A stretch of 64,000 bases of DNA, taken from positions 1,798,001 to 1,862,000 of the forward strand of contig NZ_OZ242344.1 in the NCBI RefSeq assembly GCF_965208485.1, read 5' to 3'. Below are positions 8,777-18,500 of the stretch, in pieces; the first letter of the stretch is position 1, and each line of letters starts with the position of its first letter. Both the position numbers and the translations under genes were made by a program. The DNA is from Poriferisodalis sp965208485 (GTDB taxonomy: Bacteria; Actinomycetota; Acidimicrobiia; Acidimicrobiales; Poriferisodalaceae). The notes beneath the pieces were generated by a model. The model did not search any database and was not told where the DNA came from. It saw nothing but the letters and a program-made list of their open reading frames with translations.

Positions 8777-9664
8777 CTAAAGGCGACGAACAGTCGCAGC
8801 CTGGCCGGTAGTGCCGTAAGCCATGCCTGCCATGCGGTGAAGGTTGCGGGTGTTGTGCATGCGGCCGTGGATTCGCGGTCCAGCAGCGAGCATGGCGCCG
8901 TCGACCACGAGTTGCTGGCCGCTCACGAACTTGCTCTCGTCGCTGGCCAGGAACAGCGCCATGGACGCGATGTCGGTACCCTCGCCCCGATCCGGCCACG
9001 GCTGCATCTCAGACATGACCTCCTCGGCTTGGGCTTCGTTTCCGCTGTGCATCAACGGCGTGAAGATGAGACCCGGGCAGATGGCGTTGACGCGAATGCG
9101 GTGGGGCGCCAGCTCCAGTCCGGTGGTCTGCGCCAGGCTGATCACCGCCGCCTTGGCCGCCGAGTACGCCTGCGGGCCTGCGCCACCGCCCATCCCGGCG
9201 ATGGACGCCGTGTTGATGATGGAGCCGCCGGTGCCCTGCGGGATCATGACCCGCGCCGCGTGCTTGGTGCCCAGCATCACCGAGCGCACCAGGATGGCGA
9301 AGGTCTCGTCCCAAGCGTCCGCGTCCAGCTCGGTGATCGGGCCGAAGGCCCCGCCGATGCCCGCGTTGTTGAACACCACGTCCAGCTGGCCGAATGCCTC
9401 GACTGCCAGCTCGGTCATCGCGGCCACGTCGTCCTCGACCGCCACATCGGTGCGTGTGAAGCGAGCGCGATCGCCCAGGCCCGCGCCGGTCAGCTCCTCT
9501 ATGAATGCATGCCCAGCGTCGGCGTTGAGGTCGCCGATCACGACCGAGGCGCCTTCTGCCAGGAATAGCTCGACCGTCGACCGTCCCATGCCGCTCGCCC
9601 CGCCGGTGATCACCGCAGCCTTGCCAGCGAGCCGTCCCCCGGAGCTGCCACTGCTCTCACTCAT
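8777..9664 (-). CDS. SDR family oxidoreductase
   Basis: Classical short-chain dehydrogenase of 295 residues. It has the Rossmann motif TGGASGMGRS (about 20-29), FNNAG, a catalytic Ser in INTASIAG and the YSAAK pair (Tyr and Lys). A typical C-terminus (FVSGQQLVVDGAML) is followed by about 35 extra residues of no known domain. Oxidation or reduction of a hydroxyl/keto group with NAD(P) is the family role; the substrate is unknown. It is flanked by the broken CoA-transferase and an amidohydrolase, in a neighbourhood of acyl- or aromatic-compound enzymes. Confidence 0.93.
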   Translation of the reverse strand: MSESSGSSGGRLAGKAAVITGGASGMGRSTVELFLAEGASVVIGDLNADAGHAFIEELTGAGLGDRARFTRTDVAVEDDVAAMTELAVEAFGQLDVVFNNAGIGGAFGPITELDADAWDETFAILVRSVMLGTKHAARVMIPQGTGGSIINTASIAGMGGGAGPQAYSAAKAAVISLAQTTGLELAPHRIRVNAICPGLIFTPLMHSGNEAQAEEVMSEMQPWPDRGEGTDIASMALFLASDESKFVSGQQLVVDGAMLAAGPRIHGRMHNTRNLHRMAGMAYGTTGQAATVRRL

Positions 9665-9829
9665 CGTGCTGCCCTCCCGTGCTGTCGAATATGACGCCGC
9701 GATTGTCGCCTATGTGACGTTGCCGCGCCCCGACATCGCCGCGCAGCTGCCGTGTGGCACCGTTCCGCTGACGCCCGAGCACTGACGTGAGAGAATCCGA
9801 ACGGGCACCAGGGTTCACCGGGAGGAATC

Positions 9830-11044
9830 ATGACTACGACCGTCCAGCGACAGCTCGCCAGCGACGGCGGGCAGCGCCACATGCACGAGGTGCACAAGAT
9901 CGCTCACGCCGGCGCAGTGGATGCCGACGGCCACATCCTCGAGCCGCCGGACCTGTGGCAGGAATACCTCGAGGATCGTTACAAGGACCGGGCGCTGCGC
10001 ATCGAGATCGAGCCCGAGCGCGGTCTCGAAGTGCTCATGATCGACAACCAGCGCAGCAAGCTGGCCCGCCCCGGCATGGTCTCGACGCTGGGCGCCATGG
10101 GCGCTCCCGATCTGCCCGACATCATGTTCAACCCCGATCGCACCTACGTCGGCGAGATCCCCTTCGGCGCCATGGACCCCCACCAGCGGATCGAGCTGCT
10201 CGATGCCGAAGGCCTCGACATCGCGGTGTTGCTGCCGACGATGGGACTGCTGTGGGAGGCCGAGCTCGACGACGCCGAGCTGAGCCAAGCCTACACGCGC
10301 GCCTACAACCGCTGGATCTGCGAGTTCTGCCGGGATCATTCCGACCGGCTCATTCCCGTCGCCCACATCTCGATGACAGATCCGGTGGCTGCGGCGGCCG
10401 AGCTGCGGCGCTCGGTGGCCGACGGCGCACGGGGTTGCTTCGTGGCGCCGTTCACGCACAGCACCCGCCCGCTGGGTCACCCCGACCACGACCCGGTGTA
10501 CGAGGCGGCCCAAGACCTCGGCGTGCCCTTCGCCATCCATCCCACGTTCGAGCCCCAGTGGACCAAGGGCACCCGCATGGGCACCTGGGAGCACGTGCGC
10601 GAGCTGCGTCTGACGGCGTCGATGACCGCGTCGGACGGGGTGCGGCACCAGTTCGTGTCGCTGTTCGACTACGGCGTGTTCGAGCGGTTCCCGGAACTGA
10701 AGGTGCTGGTGCTCGAATCGGGCGGCGGCTGGCTCGGCTACTGCCTCGACCGCATCGATGCGGTGTTCGGCCATACCTACACCGGCACCCGGGTGCCGCT
10801 CGAGATGAAGCCCAGCGAGTACTTCATGCGGCAGGTGTGGATCTCGTGTGATCCCGACGAGCGCTCCATACCGGCCTTGGCGAAGCGTTACGGGCACGAC
10901 CGGTTCATGTGGGCCAGCGACTTCCCCCACGCCGACCACACGCCCGAGTACGTGCTCGATCTCGACGAGCTCGTCGACATGTTCCCCGCCGAGTGGCGGC
11001 GGGCCTTCATCGGCGACAACGCCCGCCAAGTCTTCGACCTGTAG
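9830..11044 (+). CDS. Amidohydrolase-2 family metal-dependent hydrolase/decarboxylase
   Basis: TIM-barrel protein of 404 residues in the amidohydrolase-2 (ACMSD-like) group. The N-terminal metal motif is DADGH (Asp31, Asp33, His35). FAIHPTFEP supplies the central His, and WASDFPHADH near the C-terminus supplies the last Asp. Members hydrolyse or decarboxylate cyclic or aromatic acids; the exact reaction is not readable. The ATG at 9830 follows GGGAGG with good spacing. The partial protein at 63476 has the same DxDxH opening and overall plan. It precedes a vapBC pair with no obvious link. Confidence 0.88.
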   Translation: MTTTVQRQLASDGGQRHMHEVHKIAHAGAVDADGHILEPPDLWQEYLEDRYKDRALRIEIEPERGLEVLMIDNQRSKLARPGMVSTLGAMGAPDLPDIMFNPDRTYVGEIPFGAMDPHQRIELLDAEGLDIAVLLPTMGLLWEAELDDAELSQAYTRAYNRWICEFCRDHSDRLIPVAHISMTDPVAAAAELRRSVADGARGCFVAPFTHSTRPLGHPDHDPVYEAAQDLGVPFAIHPTFEPQWTKGTRMGTWEHVRELRLTASMTASDGVRHQFVSLFDYGVFERFPELKVLVLESGGGWLGYCLDRIDAVFGHTYTGTRVPLEMKPSEYFMRQVWISCDPDERSIPALAKRYGHDRFMWASDFPHADHTPEYVLDLDELVDMFPAEWRRAFIGDNARQVFDL

Positions 11045-11076
11045 CGGGCATCACGGCACCGGTCACCGGCGCATCG

Positions 11077-11096
11077 AGTGATGCTATGATATCACT
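11077..11096 (+). promoter_or_regulatory. vapB operator overlapping a -10 box (leaderless)
   Basis: A perfect inverted repeat AGTGAT (11077-11082) / ATCACT (11091-11096) encloses TATGAT (11085-11090), and the vapB ATG follows at once at 11097. Binding of the VapBC complex here would cover the promoter. With a start point about 6-7 nt after the -10, the mRNA would begin at or next to the ATG. Autoregulation is normal for vapBC; the overlap is what the sequence shows. Confidence 0.65.
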
Positions 11097-11345
11097 ATGA
11101 GGACAGTCATCACGCTTCCGGACCACCTTCACGCCGAGGCGAAGCAGCGCGCAGCGCAGCAGGGAATCAGCTTCGCAGAGTTTGCGCGGCGGCTGTTCGA
11201 CAGGGAGCTCAGCACAGCAGATCCTCAAGGCGATCTTGATGCCATCCGCGCGATCGTCCATGGCGAGCCGTTCGATATGGCTGCAGACTGCAACGCCATC
11301 GTGGCTGAGGCCGTAGCAGCGCAGCACCGCCAGCACCTCGACTGA
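11097..11345 (+). CDS. vapB: VapB-type antitoxin
   Basis: Antitoxin of 82 residues. The first 40 residues (MRTVITLPDHLHAEAKQRAA, then GISFAEFARRLFDREL) form a ribbon-helix-helix DNA-binding domain. The C-terminal half is the likely toxin-binding tail. It lies 16 bp before the PIN toxin, directly behind a palindromic operator. It should neutralise the VapC RNase and repress the pair's promoter. The exact antitoxin subfamily is not determined. Confidence 0.85.
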   Translation: MRTVITLPDHLHAEAKQRAAQQGISFAEFARRLFDRELSTADPQGDLDAIRAIVHGEPFDMAADCNAIVAEAVAAQHRQHLD

Positions 11346-11361
11346 GCGCAGAGTCAGTCAG

Positions 11362-11781
11362 ATGGAACTCTGCTTCGTCGATACCTCTGCGTGGGTGTCG
11401 ATCGCGGATGGCTCGGAGTCGTCCCACACTCGTGTAGCGGAGGCGCTCGGTGACCGGCAGGGTCGGCTGCTGACGGCCGACCATGTGCTGCAGGAGACAT
11501 GGATGGTGATGAAGCACCGGCATGACCGGTTCGCCGCTGAGACTCTGGTGAATGCCATTCGCAGGGGAACCGCCCGAGTCGAAGTCTCGTTGCTGGGCGA
11601 TCTGGAAGTCGCAGCAGCTATCGGAGCGACGTTCAGCGATCAGGACTTTTCGCTCTCGGATCGAACAAGCTGGGCCGTCATGGAACGGCTGGGCATCACC
11701 GAGGCGGTCACACTCGACCGCGATTTCCGGGTGTACCGCTACGGCCCCGGTCGGCGCCGGGCCTTCCGCGTCGCGCCCTGA
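11362..11781 (+). CDS. vapC: VapC-type PIN-domain toxin
   Basis: PIN-domain ribonuclease of 139 residues. Likely metal-binding acids are Asp7 (FVDTSAW), Glu45 (HVLQETW), Asp95 or Asp100 (FSDQDFSLSD) and Asp119 or Asp121 (LDRDFRVY), the usual spacing of PIN toxins. Family members cut tRNA or rRNA when freed from the antitoxin. The gene appears intact. It lies at the left edge of the defence/IS island and is followed within 40 bp by the dead methyltransferase tail. Confidence 0.9.
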   Translation: MELCFVDTSAWVSIADGSESSHTRVAEALGDRQGRLLTADHVLQETWMVMKHRHDRFAAETLVNAIRRGTARVEVSLLGDLEVAAAIGATFSDQDFSLSDRTSWAVMERLGITEAVTLDRDFRVYRYGPGRRRAFRVAP

Positions 11782-11820
11782 GGCGAAGGTCTGCCCGTCG
11801 TCAGCGCTGTGCGCGATCAG

Positions 11821-12918
11821 TCAGTCGAGGGTAGGGACGCGGAAGACCTTCATCACTTCGTCGCCGAGGTGGTTGATGACCTTGACGGCGATGTGGCCGG
11901 TCTCGGGAACCGGGAACGGACGCGATGTGTCGCTGTTCAGGGTTGCCCAGGCGTTCTCGTCGATCTCTGCCTTCAAGGTTGTCTTGAGCGACTTGTAGGG
12001 ATCGTCGGCACCGAGGAAGTAGGCGTGACGCGAGGAAGTAGGCGTGACGCACAAAGAAGCTCTCGTGGTCGTAGTCGGTGTCGACAAACCAGCACGCGAT
12101 GGAACCCGGCTCGTCGCTGCGCACATCGCCGGTCGTCGGATCGAAAACGTCGATCCCTCTCAGCTTCACGCAGAACTGCGCGGTGCCGTCCTCGGTCGGG
12201 TGGGCCGTGAGCAGCTCGATGTCGGGTTCGCCGAAGATCACGAACAGGTTGCCGCTGCCAGTGCTCTTGAGTTCGCCGGCCATGTGCAGATCGGCGTTCA
12301 TCCTGGCCTTCAGCACCTGCAATGGCCCTGACCTGATGAACGCGGACGCCTGCGCGTCGTAGTTGAATGCGCACGAGATCAGGACATCGAAGCCCGCCTC
12401 GGCGGCCTCTTGAGCAGCCGCCACGAGGAATGGGCGCGTGACGGTGCCGAACTCTGGGCCGACGAAGATCGCTGCTCTTCGACTACCAGCACCGGACGGA
12501 TCGGCTGAGTCGTCCTTCGATGGCTGCAGAGCCTCGGTATAGGCGCCTTCGGCGCAGACGTAGTCACCCGGCCACGGCTGCAGCGAGATGAAGTCGATGC
12601 GGTCTGTCTTGTGTGCCTGCTGCACCCCTGCGGTCCGCAGGTTGTCGAGGATCAGCGACACGAAGTCCTGCGGCGCCTCTCCATTGCTCCGTGCGTCGGC
12701 TACAGGATCGATCAGCTGGTCGTCGGCGTCGAGGCCCAGGTAGCGATGCGGTGAGATGCTCTCGACGGTGAACGGCCCGGCGACGCGTACCTTCGATCTG
12801 TCCTCGTCAAGCCAACCTCGCCAAGAGAAGTTGGCCGAGTTCTTCAGAGCCGACCGCGCGAACGGGGAATTGCTGGAGCTGACCGCCCGCCTCAGAACCG
12901 ACCTCGCGCCGCCAGCGC
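11821..12918 (-). pseudogene. 3' part of an adenine-specific DNA methyltransferase gene (type III Mod-like), dead
   Basis: Only the last 360 or so codons remain of a protein that is usually 900 or more residues. Conserved stretches are VRVAGPFTVESISPHR, TAGVQQAHKTDRIDFISLQP, AIFVGPEFGTV, ADLHMAGELKSTGSGNLFVI, HAYFLGADDPYKSLKTTLKA and VINHLGDEVMKVFRV. Two lesions are visible. The 5' part, including the catalytic motifs, is missing where the IS elements start at 12924. A 19-bp tandem duplication at 12012-12049 shifts the frame after SFFVRHAYFL; dropping one copy restores HAYFLGADDPYKSLK. An apparent start at 12661 (GTG) is internal. Confidence 0.85.
12012..12049. repeat. 19-bp perfect tandem duplication (2 copies)
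   Basis: The unit CGAGGAAGTAGGCGTGACG occupies 12012-12030 and again 12031-12049. Because 19 is not a multiple of 3, the second copy breaks the methyltransferase reading frame. The copies are identical, pointing to a recent event. Confidence 0.95.
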
Positions 12919-12923
12919 TTAGC

Positions 12924-14551
12924 CCAGATCCACCGGTGGGGTGTGCGGTGTCGGGTTGGGCGGGATGTCGGTGGCGCGGTTTGTCGTGGGGGCGGGGTGA
13001 GGGCTGGGCGGACGCGTGGTTGGTCGGCGTCGGCTCGGGGGTTGGTTTGTGTGCTGCGCCTGGGGTGTGCTGCGCGGCGCTGCGTGGCGCTGGGGTTTGC
13101 TCAGCAGCGCTGGGGCAGGTTGCGGATGTGTCGCAGCGCGGCGGTGAACTGGGCTGCCCAGGGCCATTTGGCGGGCAGCCGCAGGGTGGGTCGGCCGCTG
13201 CGGTTGACGAGCCGGGCGGGGATGTTGAGCAGGCGTCGGGCGATGGTGGCTGCGACGGTGAGCTTGCGGGGTTCGTGGACCCGGCCGATGCGCGCGGTCC
13301 AGCGTGCGATGTTGTGGGCGAGGACGGCGAAGGCGAGCCAGGCGGCGTTGGCCGCGAACCGTCCTGAGGGGCTGTGGGCGAGGCCGCCGGCTTTGAGGTC
13401 CTTGATTGCTTGTTCGACGCGGGCGTGGGCGCGGTAGGCGGTGTCGGCTGCTTTGGTGTCGAGCTCGTCGTCGTCGATGTCGGTGACGAACGCGTGGTGG
13501 CGCCAGTTCGGCCACAGCTCGGCTTGGTCGCCGGCGAGGCGGGTGCGGCGCACCACGAGGCGGACCGTGCGCTTGGGCTTGCCCGCGGCGCGTCGGCCGC
13601 TGGTCAGCGTGGCCTGGGCGACCTGGGCTTCGCCGTCGTCGGTGTAGCCGATCGGTGTCCAGTCGTCGTCGCCGATGGCGGCGATCGCCTTGTCGACAGC
13701 AGGGTTGCGGGCGATCGCGATCAGGAACCTCGTGCCGTGCGCGTCGAGCTTGTCGATCAGGTCCCACGAGAAGAACCCCGCGTCAGCTCGAAGCGTGAGC
13801 GCCGCGCCCGGCGCCAGGCGGCGCACCCGCGCCAAGGTCTCCGCGGCGAAATCGACGTGTCCCCGCTGCGAGGAGCCCTTGCGCATCCGGGAGTGCACGA
13901 TCTCACCGGTGTCGTCGCGGGCCGCCACCAGCGGGTGATAGCCGAGCCGCCCGCCGTGGCCGTACGCGGCGCCGTGCTTCGCGTCGCTGTGCACCTCGCA
14001 CAGCGTGGAGTCGATGTCGACCGTGATCGCTTCCGCGGCCGGGGCGGCCCCAGCAGCCCACGCACGGCCCAACGCGAGCTCCTGGGCGCGGTCGAGCTGG
14101 CGCACATGACCCCACGAGAACGACCTCGCGAACGTCCCCAGCGTGGACGGCGCCACCGGCGCGAACCCCAGCACCGACCCAGCCGAGCCGGCCCGCAGCC
14201 GATCCGCGTCAGAGAAGAACGACCCGCCCACCAGCATCGAGCACACCGCCGTGAGCACCTTCGCTCCCGACCCGCGGCCCGCCGCCGGCGGACGCACAGT
14301 CTCGTCGATCAAGCCCTCCAAGCCCAGCCGGCCCGCCAAGGTGCCCACCGCCAGCAGACCCGCGTCCCCCACCAAAGAGCCCTCGTCGAACACTGCCTCG
14401 ACCCGGTCCAACAACCGCGTATCATCGCTCACAGAAAGTGCCTCCCGTCATGGCATCACGCCGCGTTCTCACAACCGGCAAAATGCCACGTCAGGAGGCC
14501 TTTCTGGTGGACGCAAACCCCCACCAGCCCAACCGAACCGGTGGATCGGGG
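12924..14551 (-). mobile_element. IS1380-family-like insertion sequence with 5-bp target duplication
   Basis: An element of 1628 bp. The left end CCCAGATCCACCGGT (12924-12938) is inverted at the right end (14537-14551) with one mismatch. Both sides are flanked by CTTAG (12919-12923 and 14552-14556), a 5-bp target duplication of the kind this family makes. It carries one transposase gene. The intact ends and duplication suggest a recent, possibly active copy. Confidence 0.85.
13101..14432 (-). CDS. IS1380-family transposase
   Basis: DDE transposase of 443 residues, the family's normal length. The first acidic block is ITVDIDSTLCEVHSDAKHGA with the following YGHGGRLGYHP. The second Asp is in LRADAGFFS and the Glu in RVEQAIKDLK. 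The GTG start at 14432 is preceded by GGGAGG. The frame is complete. It moves the element described at 12924-14551 by cut-and-paste or copy mechanisms typical of DDE enzymes. Confidence 0.9.
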   Translation of the reverse strand: MSDDTRLLDRVEAVFDEGSLVGDAGLLAVGTLAGRLGLEGLIDETVRPPAAGRGSGAKVLTAVCSMLVGGSFFSDADRLRAGSAGSVLGFAPVAPSTLGTFARSFSWGHVRQLDRAQELALGRAWAAGAAPAAEAITVDIDSTLCEVHSDAKHGAAYGHGGRLGYHPLVAARDDTGEIVHSRMRKGSSQRGHVDFAAETLARVRRLAPGAALTLRADAGFFSWDLIDKLDAHGTRFLIAIARNPAVDKAIAAIGDDDWTPIGYTDDGEAQVAQATLTSGRRAAGKPKRTVRLVVRRTRLAGDQAELWPNWRHHAFVTDIDDDELDTKAADTAYRAHARVEQAIKDLKAGGLAHSPSGRFAANAAWLAFAVLAHNIARWTARIGRVHEPRKLTVAATIARRLLNIPARLVNRSGRPTLRLPAKWPWAAQFTAALRHIRNLPQRC

Positions 14552-14560
14552 CTTAGAGCG

Positions 14561-15442
14561 TCAGCGGATAGGTGGTTCGGTGGGCTGCCAGCGGTTGCGG
14601 TGGTCGATGAGTTTGATGACGATGATGAGCGTTATGGCGAGGGCGAGTTGGGCGAGGCGGTGCTGGGGTTTGCGGTCGGTGTTGCGTCGTAGCTGCCCGT
14701 AGTTGGACAGCCAGGAGTTGGTGCGCTCCACTGTCCAGCGCAGCCCCATGGGGGCGGCGGCCGGTTTGGGGTCTGTGGTTGTGGGGGGCCGCTTGGCGGG
14801 CCGCTCGATGTCGGCGATGCCTGCTTTGTGGACGGCCCGGTCGACGCGGGCGCCGATGTAGCCGCGGTCGAGATGGACGGTTTCGATGTCGTGGTGCAGG
14901 CCTCGGCGTTCGATCTCGGCGAGGGTGGGCTCGAACAGCATGATGTCGTTGCGGTTCGCGCCGTCGGCGGCCCACGCGACCGGGGTGCCCGCCGCGTCGG
15001 TCGCCAGCGACCACTTCCAGCCCAGTTTCCGCCTGTCAACAGGGCTTTTGCCAGTCCCCGCCCCGCCGCAAGGGGCCTTGTGGACCGAGCCGTCGACGCA
15101 CAGATCGGCGAGCCGCAGGCCCATGATGCGGTCCCACGCGGCGATCGCCTCGGCCGCGATGTGATCGAACACCCCGGCGGCGACCCATTCGTCGCGGCGC
15201 GACCGCAGCGTCGTGTCAGACACCTCGCCGTCCAACAGGTGCTCAACGGACTCCCACGAGCAGCCCGTCACCAGCCTGATGATGATCCCCCGCAGGCACA
15301 GCCGATCCGATATCCGAGGCCGGTGACAGCCCAGCGGATGCGACCGGGGACGAGCCAACCGCGGCTCGACCGCAGCCCAGATGACATCCACCACCACCTT
15401 GCTCAAAGCGCGCATGATGAAACCGGCCTCCACGGTCGTCAA
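14561..15442 (-). CDS. IS5-family transposase
   Basis: Transposase of 293 residues. An N-terminal DUF4096-like region (PLGCHRPRISDRLCLRGIII, then VTGCSWESVEHLL) precedes the DDE core: LCVDGSVHKAP, then VHLDRGYIGARV and a Glu in LRWTVERTNSWLSNYGQLRR. The stop codon at 14561-14563 lies just outside the apparent inverted repeat, so the flanking DNA supplies it. Frame intact, no frameshift needed. Confidence 0.88.
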   Translation of the reverse strand: MTTVEAGFIMRALSKVVVDVIWAAVEPRLARPRSHPLGCHRPRISDRLCLRGIIIRLVTGCSWESVEHLLDGEVSDTTLRSRRDEWVAAGVFDHIAAEAIAAWDRIMGLRLADLCVDGSVHKAPCGGAGTGKSPVDRRKLGWKWSLATDAAGTPVAWAADGANRNDIMLFEPTLAEIERRGLHHDIETVHLDRGYIGARVDRAVHKAGIADIERPAKRPPTTTDPKPAAAPMGLRWTVERTNSWLSNYGQLRRNTDRKPQHRLAQLALAITLIIVIKLIDHRNRWQPTEPPIR

Positions 15443-15505
15443 GTTCAGGACAACCCGACCAATACACCGGCGAACCAGACGACCCGTGGACGGCCGCCTA
15501 TCCGC
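14564..15505 (-). mobile_element. IS5-family-like insertion sequence
   Basis: An element of about 942 bp with short inverted ends GCGGATAGG (14564-14572) and CCTATCCGC (15497-15505). It starts only 7 bp after the right target repeat of the IS1380 element. No target duplication is visible, which fits loss of flanking DNA, including the 5' part of the methyltransferase gene, in connection with this insertion. Exact ends are less sure than for the neighbour. Confidence 0.65.
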
Positions 15506-15569
15506 GCGGCCTCTTAGCAGCGTTTCTGCCGTCGAGATCGAGAGCTGAGCTGCCCTTCTCGCGCTGGGT

Positions 15570-18500
15570 CTAGCCGGAAGTCGATTGTCGCGAGCCGGTC
15601 ATGTCAGCTGGCCAACGGCGTGCCATGACGCGGTCGCGTTCGCTTGGGTCTCGGACGACGACCGTCGACGTGCGAGTGCGCAGCCAGAAGATCTGGTCGT
15701 TGCCATTTCGCTCGTAAACGGGGAGTCCTGATGGCTCGATGCTGACTCGGGCGAGATGATGGCCGTCAATGGTGTGGAACTCGGTAGCGACAAGCGGAAG
15801 GACAGAGTCGCCGAGGCGACTGCGGATCAGGTTTTCAAGATGTTGGCCCCACAGGTCGCGGTCGCCGCGCTCGTCTCGCTTGGAGAACGTGGCAAAGTCG
15901 TCTTCGAGGCCGTACAGAGTGCCGTCATCCGCAACACCGACCAGCAGCGTTCCGCCGATGGGCGAGTTGGCGAACCCGGCGATCGTCTTGACGACGGCGT
16001 CTTCAGGGTGGCCGCCTTTGCGTTCTTGGCGGATATCCCAGCGCAGGGTGGACTTGTACTCCAGGAATTGGGATTCGCGGTCGGCGCCGAGCAGCTCGCC
16101 GATTGGGCACGTTCGCTGGCGAGCCACCGTGGCGCGCCGATGGACTTCGACGGCGTAGATGTCCCGTACGGCCGCCTGCAGCGTCTCGTCGTCCAGGTAC
16201 TCGTAGATCAGTCCGCTGTTGCGATCCATGCGTGCTAGCAGCGCCTTCTGGTACCGGTCGGGAAACACATGGTCGCGGAACGTGGCCTCGTCGTTGCTGG
16301 CCGCCTGGTTCTGGACGTGGACGTCGGCGATCAGGTCGCCAGCCGCTGCCTCGAACACCAAACGGTCCTCGTCAGTCCAGTCAGTGCCCAAGCGCTCGTT
16401 GATACGGGCGATGATCTCCGACAGCCGTTCTTCCTCGGGGTCGACCATCGGCCCGGTCCCGGAGTAGATCGTGGTGACTTCGGCTTCGCCGCCAGGAAGG
16501 TCGATCGAACCTTCGAATGTCAGCTCGTGCCGAAGGTGGGTGAGCTCCACTTCCGAGCCCAAGCTGATGGTCTCGCCGGCCGAGGAATCCCGGGTCAACG
16601 CCGCCAGCGCACGGCAGAAGAGATAGTCCCGCTCAAGTTCAGGGTTGCCGAACGGCACCACAAGCGACAGAAATCCGTAGACGCGCACAAATCGACCGAG
16701 CGCATCCCGAAAGGCCTCCTGATCCTCGTCGGACAGCCCGGCGAAGCGTTCGACCGCCGGTTGCAGAGCAGCGTGGATCTGAGCGTGCGCATTCTCGCTC
16801 AGCAGCAGCACGGCTGCCCGTTGCATCTCGCCTACGTCCAGAACGCCGAATCCGTCGAGGTCGTGCCGGGTGTCGAACAGCAGGTTCGGATCTGTCGGTG
16901 GAGCGACAGTCTTGCCGTGGTACACGGCGAATGCCTCGCCGATGTCTTCGGCATCGTTCACGAAATCCACGACGAACGTGCCTGACTTGTCGGGGTGGAT
17001 ACGGTTGAGCCGCGACAGCGTCTGCACTGCGGCTAGGCCGGTCAGCGTCTTGTCGACGTACATGGCGGTCAATTTCGGCTGGTCAAATCCCGTCTGGAAC
17101 TTCTCGGCAACCACCATGATCTGCCATTGGTCGGTGTCGAACTGCACCGCGGTCTGCGATTCACCGAAGCCGTTCGCCTTCGTCTCGGTCAGCCCGTCGA
17201 TCTCACCCGAGAACGCCACCAGCACCCCGATCTCGTACCCGTTGTTCGAGATGTAGCCGCGCAGCGCCTCCCACATCCGCACCGCATGAGGCCTCGACGA
17301 GCACACCACCATCGCCTTCGCATGGCCGCCGACTTGGCGGGCGATCTTCGAGCGGAAGTGCTCCACGACGATCTCGGCCTTCTGCGACAGATTGTCAGGG
17401 TGCAGCGTGACGAACCGAGCCAGCGCACTGCGGGCCTTGCTGGTTTCATAGGAGGGGTCGTCGAGGATCGCCTTCTCCAGGCGGGAGTACTGCGTGTAGG
17501 TCATGTAGCCGGCCAGCACGTCCATGATGAAGCCCTCTTCGATGGCCTGGCGCATCGGATACAGATGGAATGGCTGGTGCTTGCCACTGTCGTCGAGTTC
17601 GCCGAAGAGTTCCAGGGTGCGGCCCTTGGGGGTCGCGGTGAACGCGAAGAACGACAGGTTGGGCTGAGGACCTCGCGCCGCCACGGCCTCGGCCAGCAGT
17701 TCTTCGGCCTCGGCGGGTTCGACATCGGCGTCGTCGTCGATCTCGGGCTCGGCCGCGCCCAGCGCTCGCCGCAACTCCTTGGCAGCCTCGCCGGTCTGTG
17801 ACGAGTGTGCCTCGTCAACGATCACCGCGTAGCTGCGCTCGGGCAGCGCGTCGATCTTGTCGAAGACGTACGGGAACTTCTGCAGTGTCGTGACGATGAT
17901 GCGCGCCTGCTCACTAGCCAGAGCTTCGGCGAGCTGTGCCGAGGACTCGTCGATGCGCTGCACCACACCCACCGCGTGCTCGAACTGGCTGATCGTGTCC
18001 TGCAACTGGCGATCGAGCACAACGCGGTCGGTGATGACCACGACCTTGTCGAACACCCTGGCGTTATTCGTGGTGTGCAGCGACGACAACCGGTGCGCCA
18101 GCCACGCGATCGAGTTGGACTTTCCCGAGCCCGCCGAGTGCTGCACCAAGTAACTGCGACCCGGCCCGTTCTGTCTGGCGTCGGCCTCGAGGCGCCGCAC
18201 AGCATCCCACTGGTGGAACCTCGGAAAGACCACCTCGGGACGGGCCTTGGAACCCTTCGACGGCTTGTCCACGTGCACGAAGCGGCCCAAGACGTCCAGC
18301 CAGGCGTCACGGCACCACACCTGCTCCCATAGATAGGCCGTGTGATGCCCGTCGGGATTCGGAGGATTGCCCTTCCCCAGCTCATGGCCGCGGTTGAACG
18401 GCAGAAACCGGGTGCTCGCTCCCGCCAGCCGGGTCGTCATCGCCACCGACGACGGATCGACAGCGAAATGCACCATGCCGAGCCGGCTCAAAGTCCGATT

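Noticed and set aside
12756..13367. Plus-strand gene at the left end of the IS1380 element
   Set aside because: The minus strand there shows the methyltransferase motif VRVAGPFTVES and the transposase; the plus frame has no family pattern.
14537..15517. A composite transposon made of the two adjacent IS elements
   Set aside because: They belong to different families with unrelated ends, and the IS1380 element has its own target duplication.
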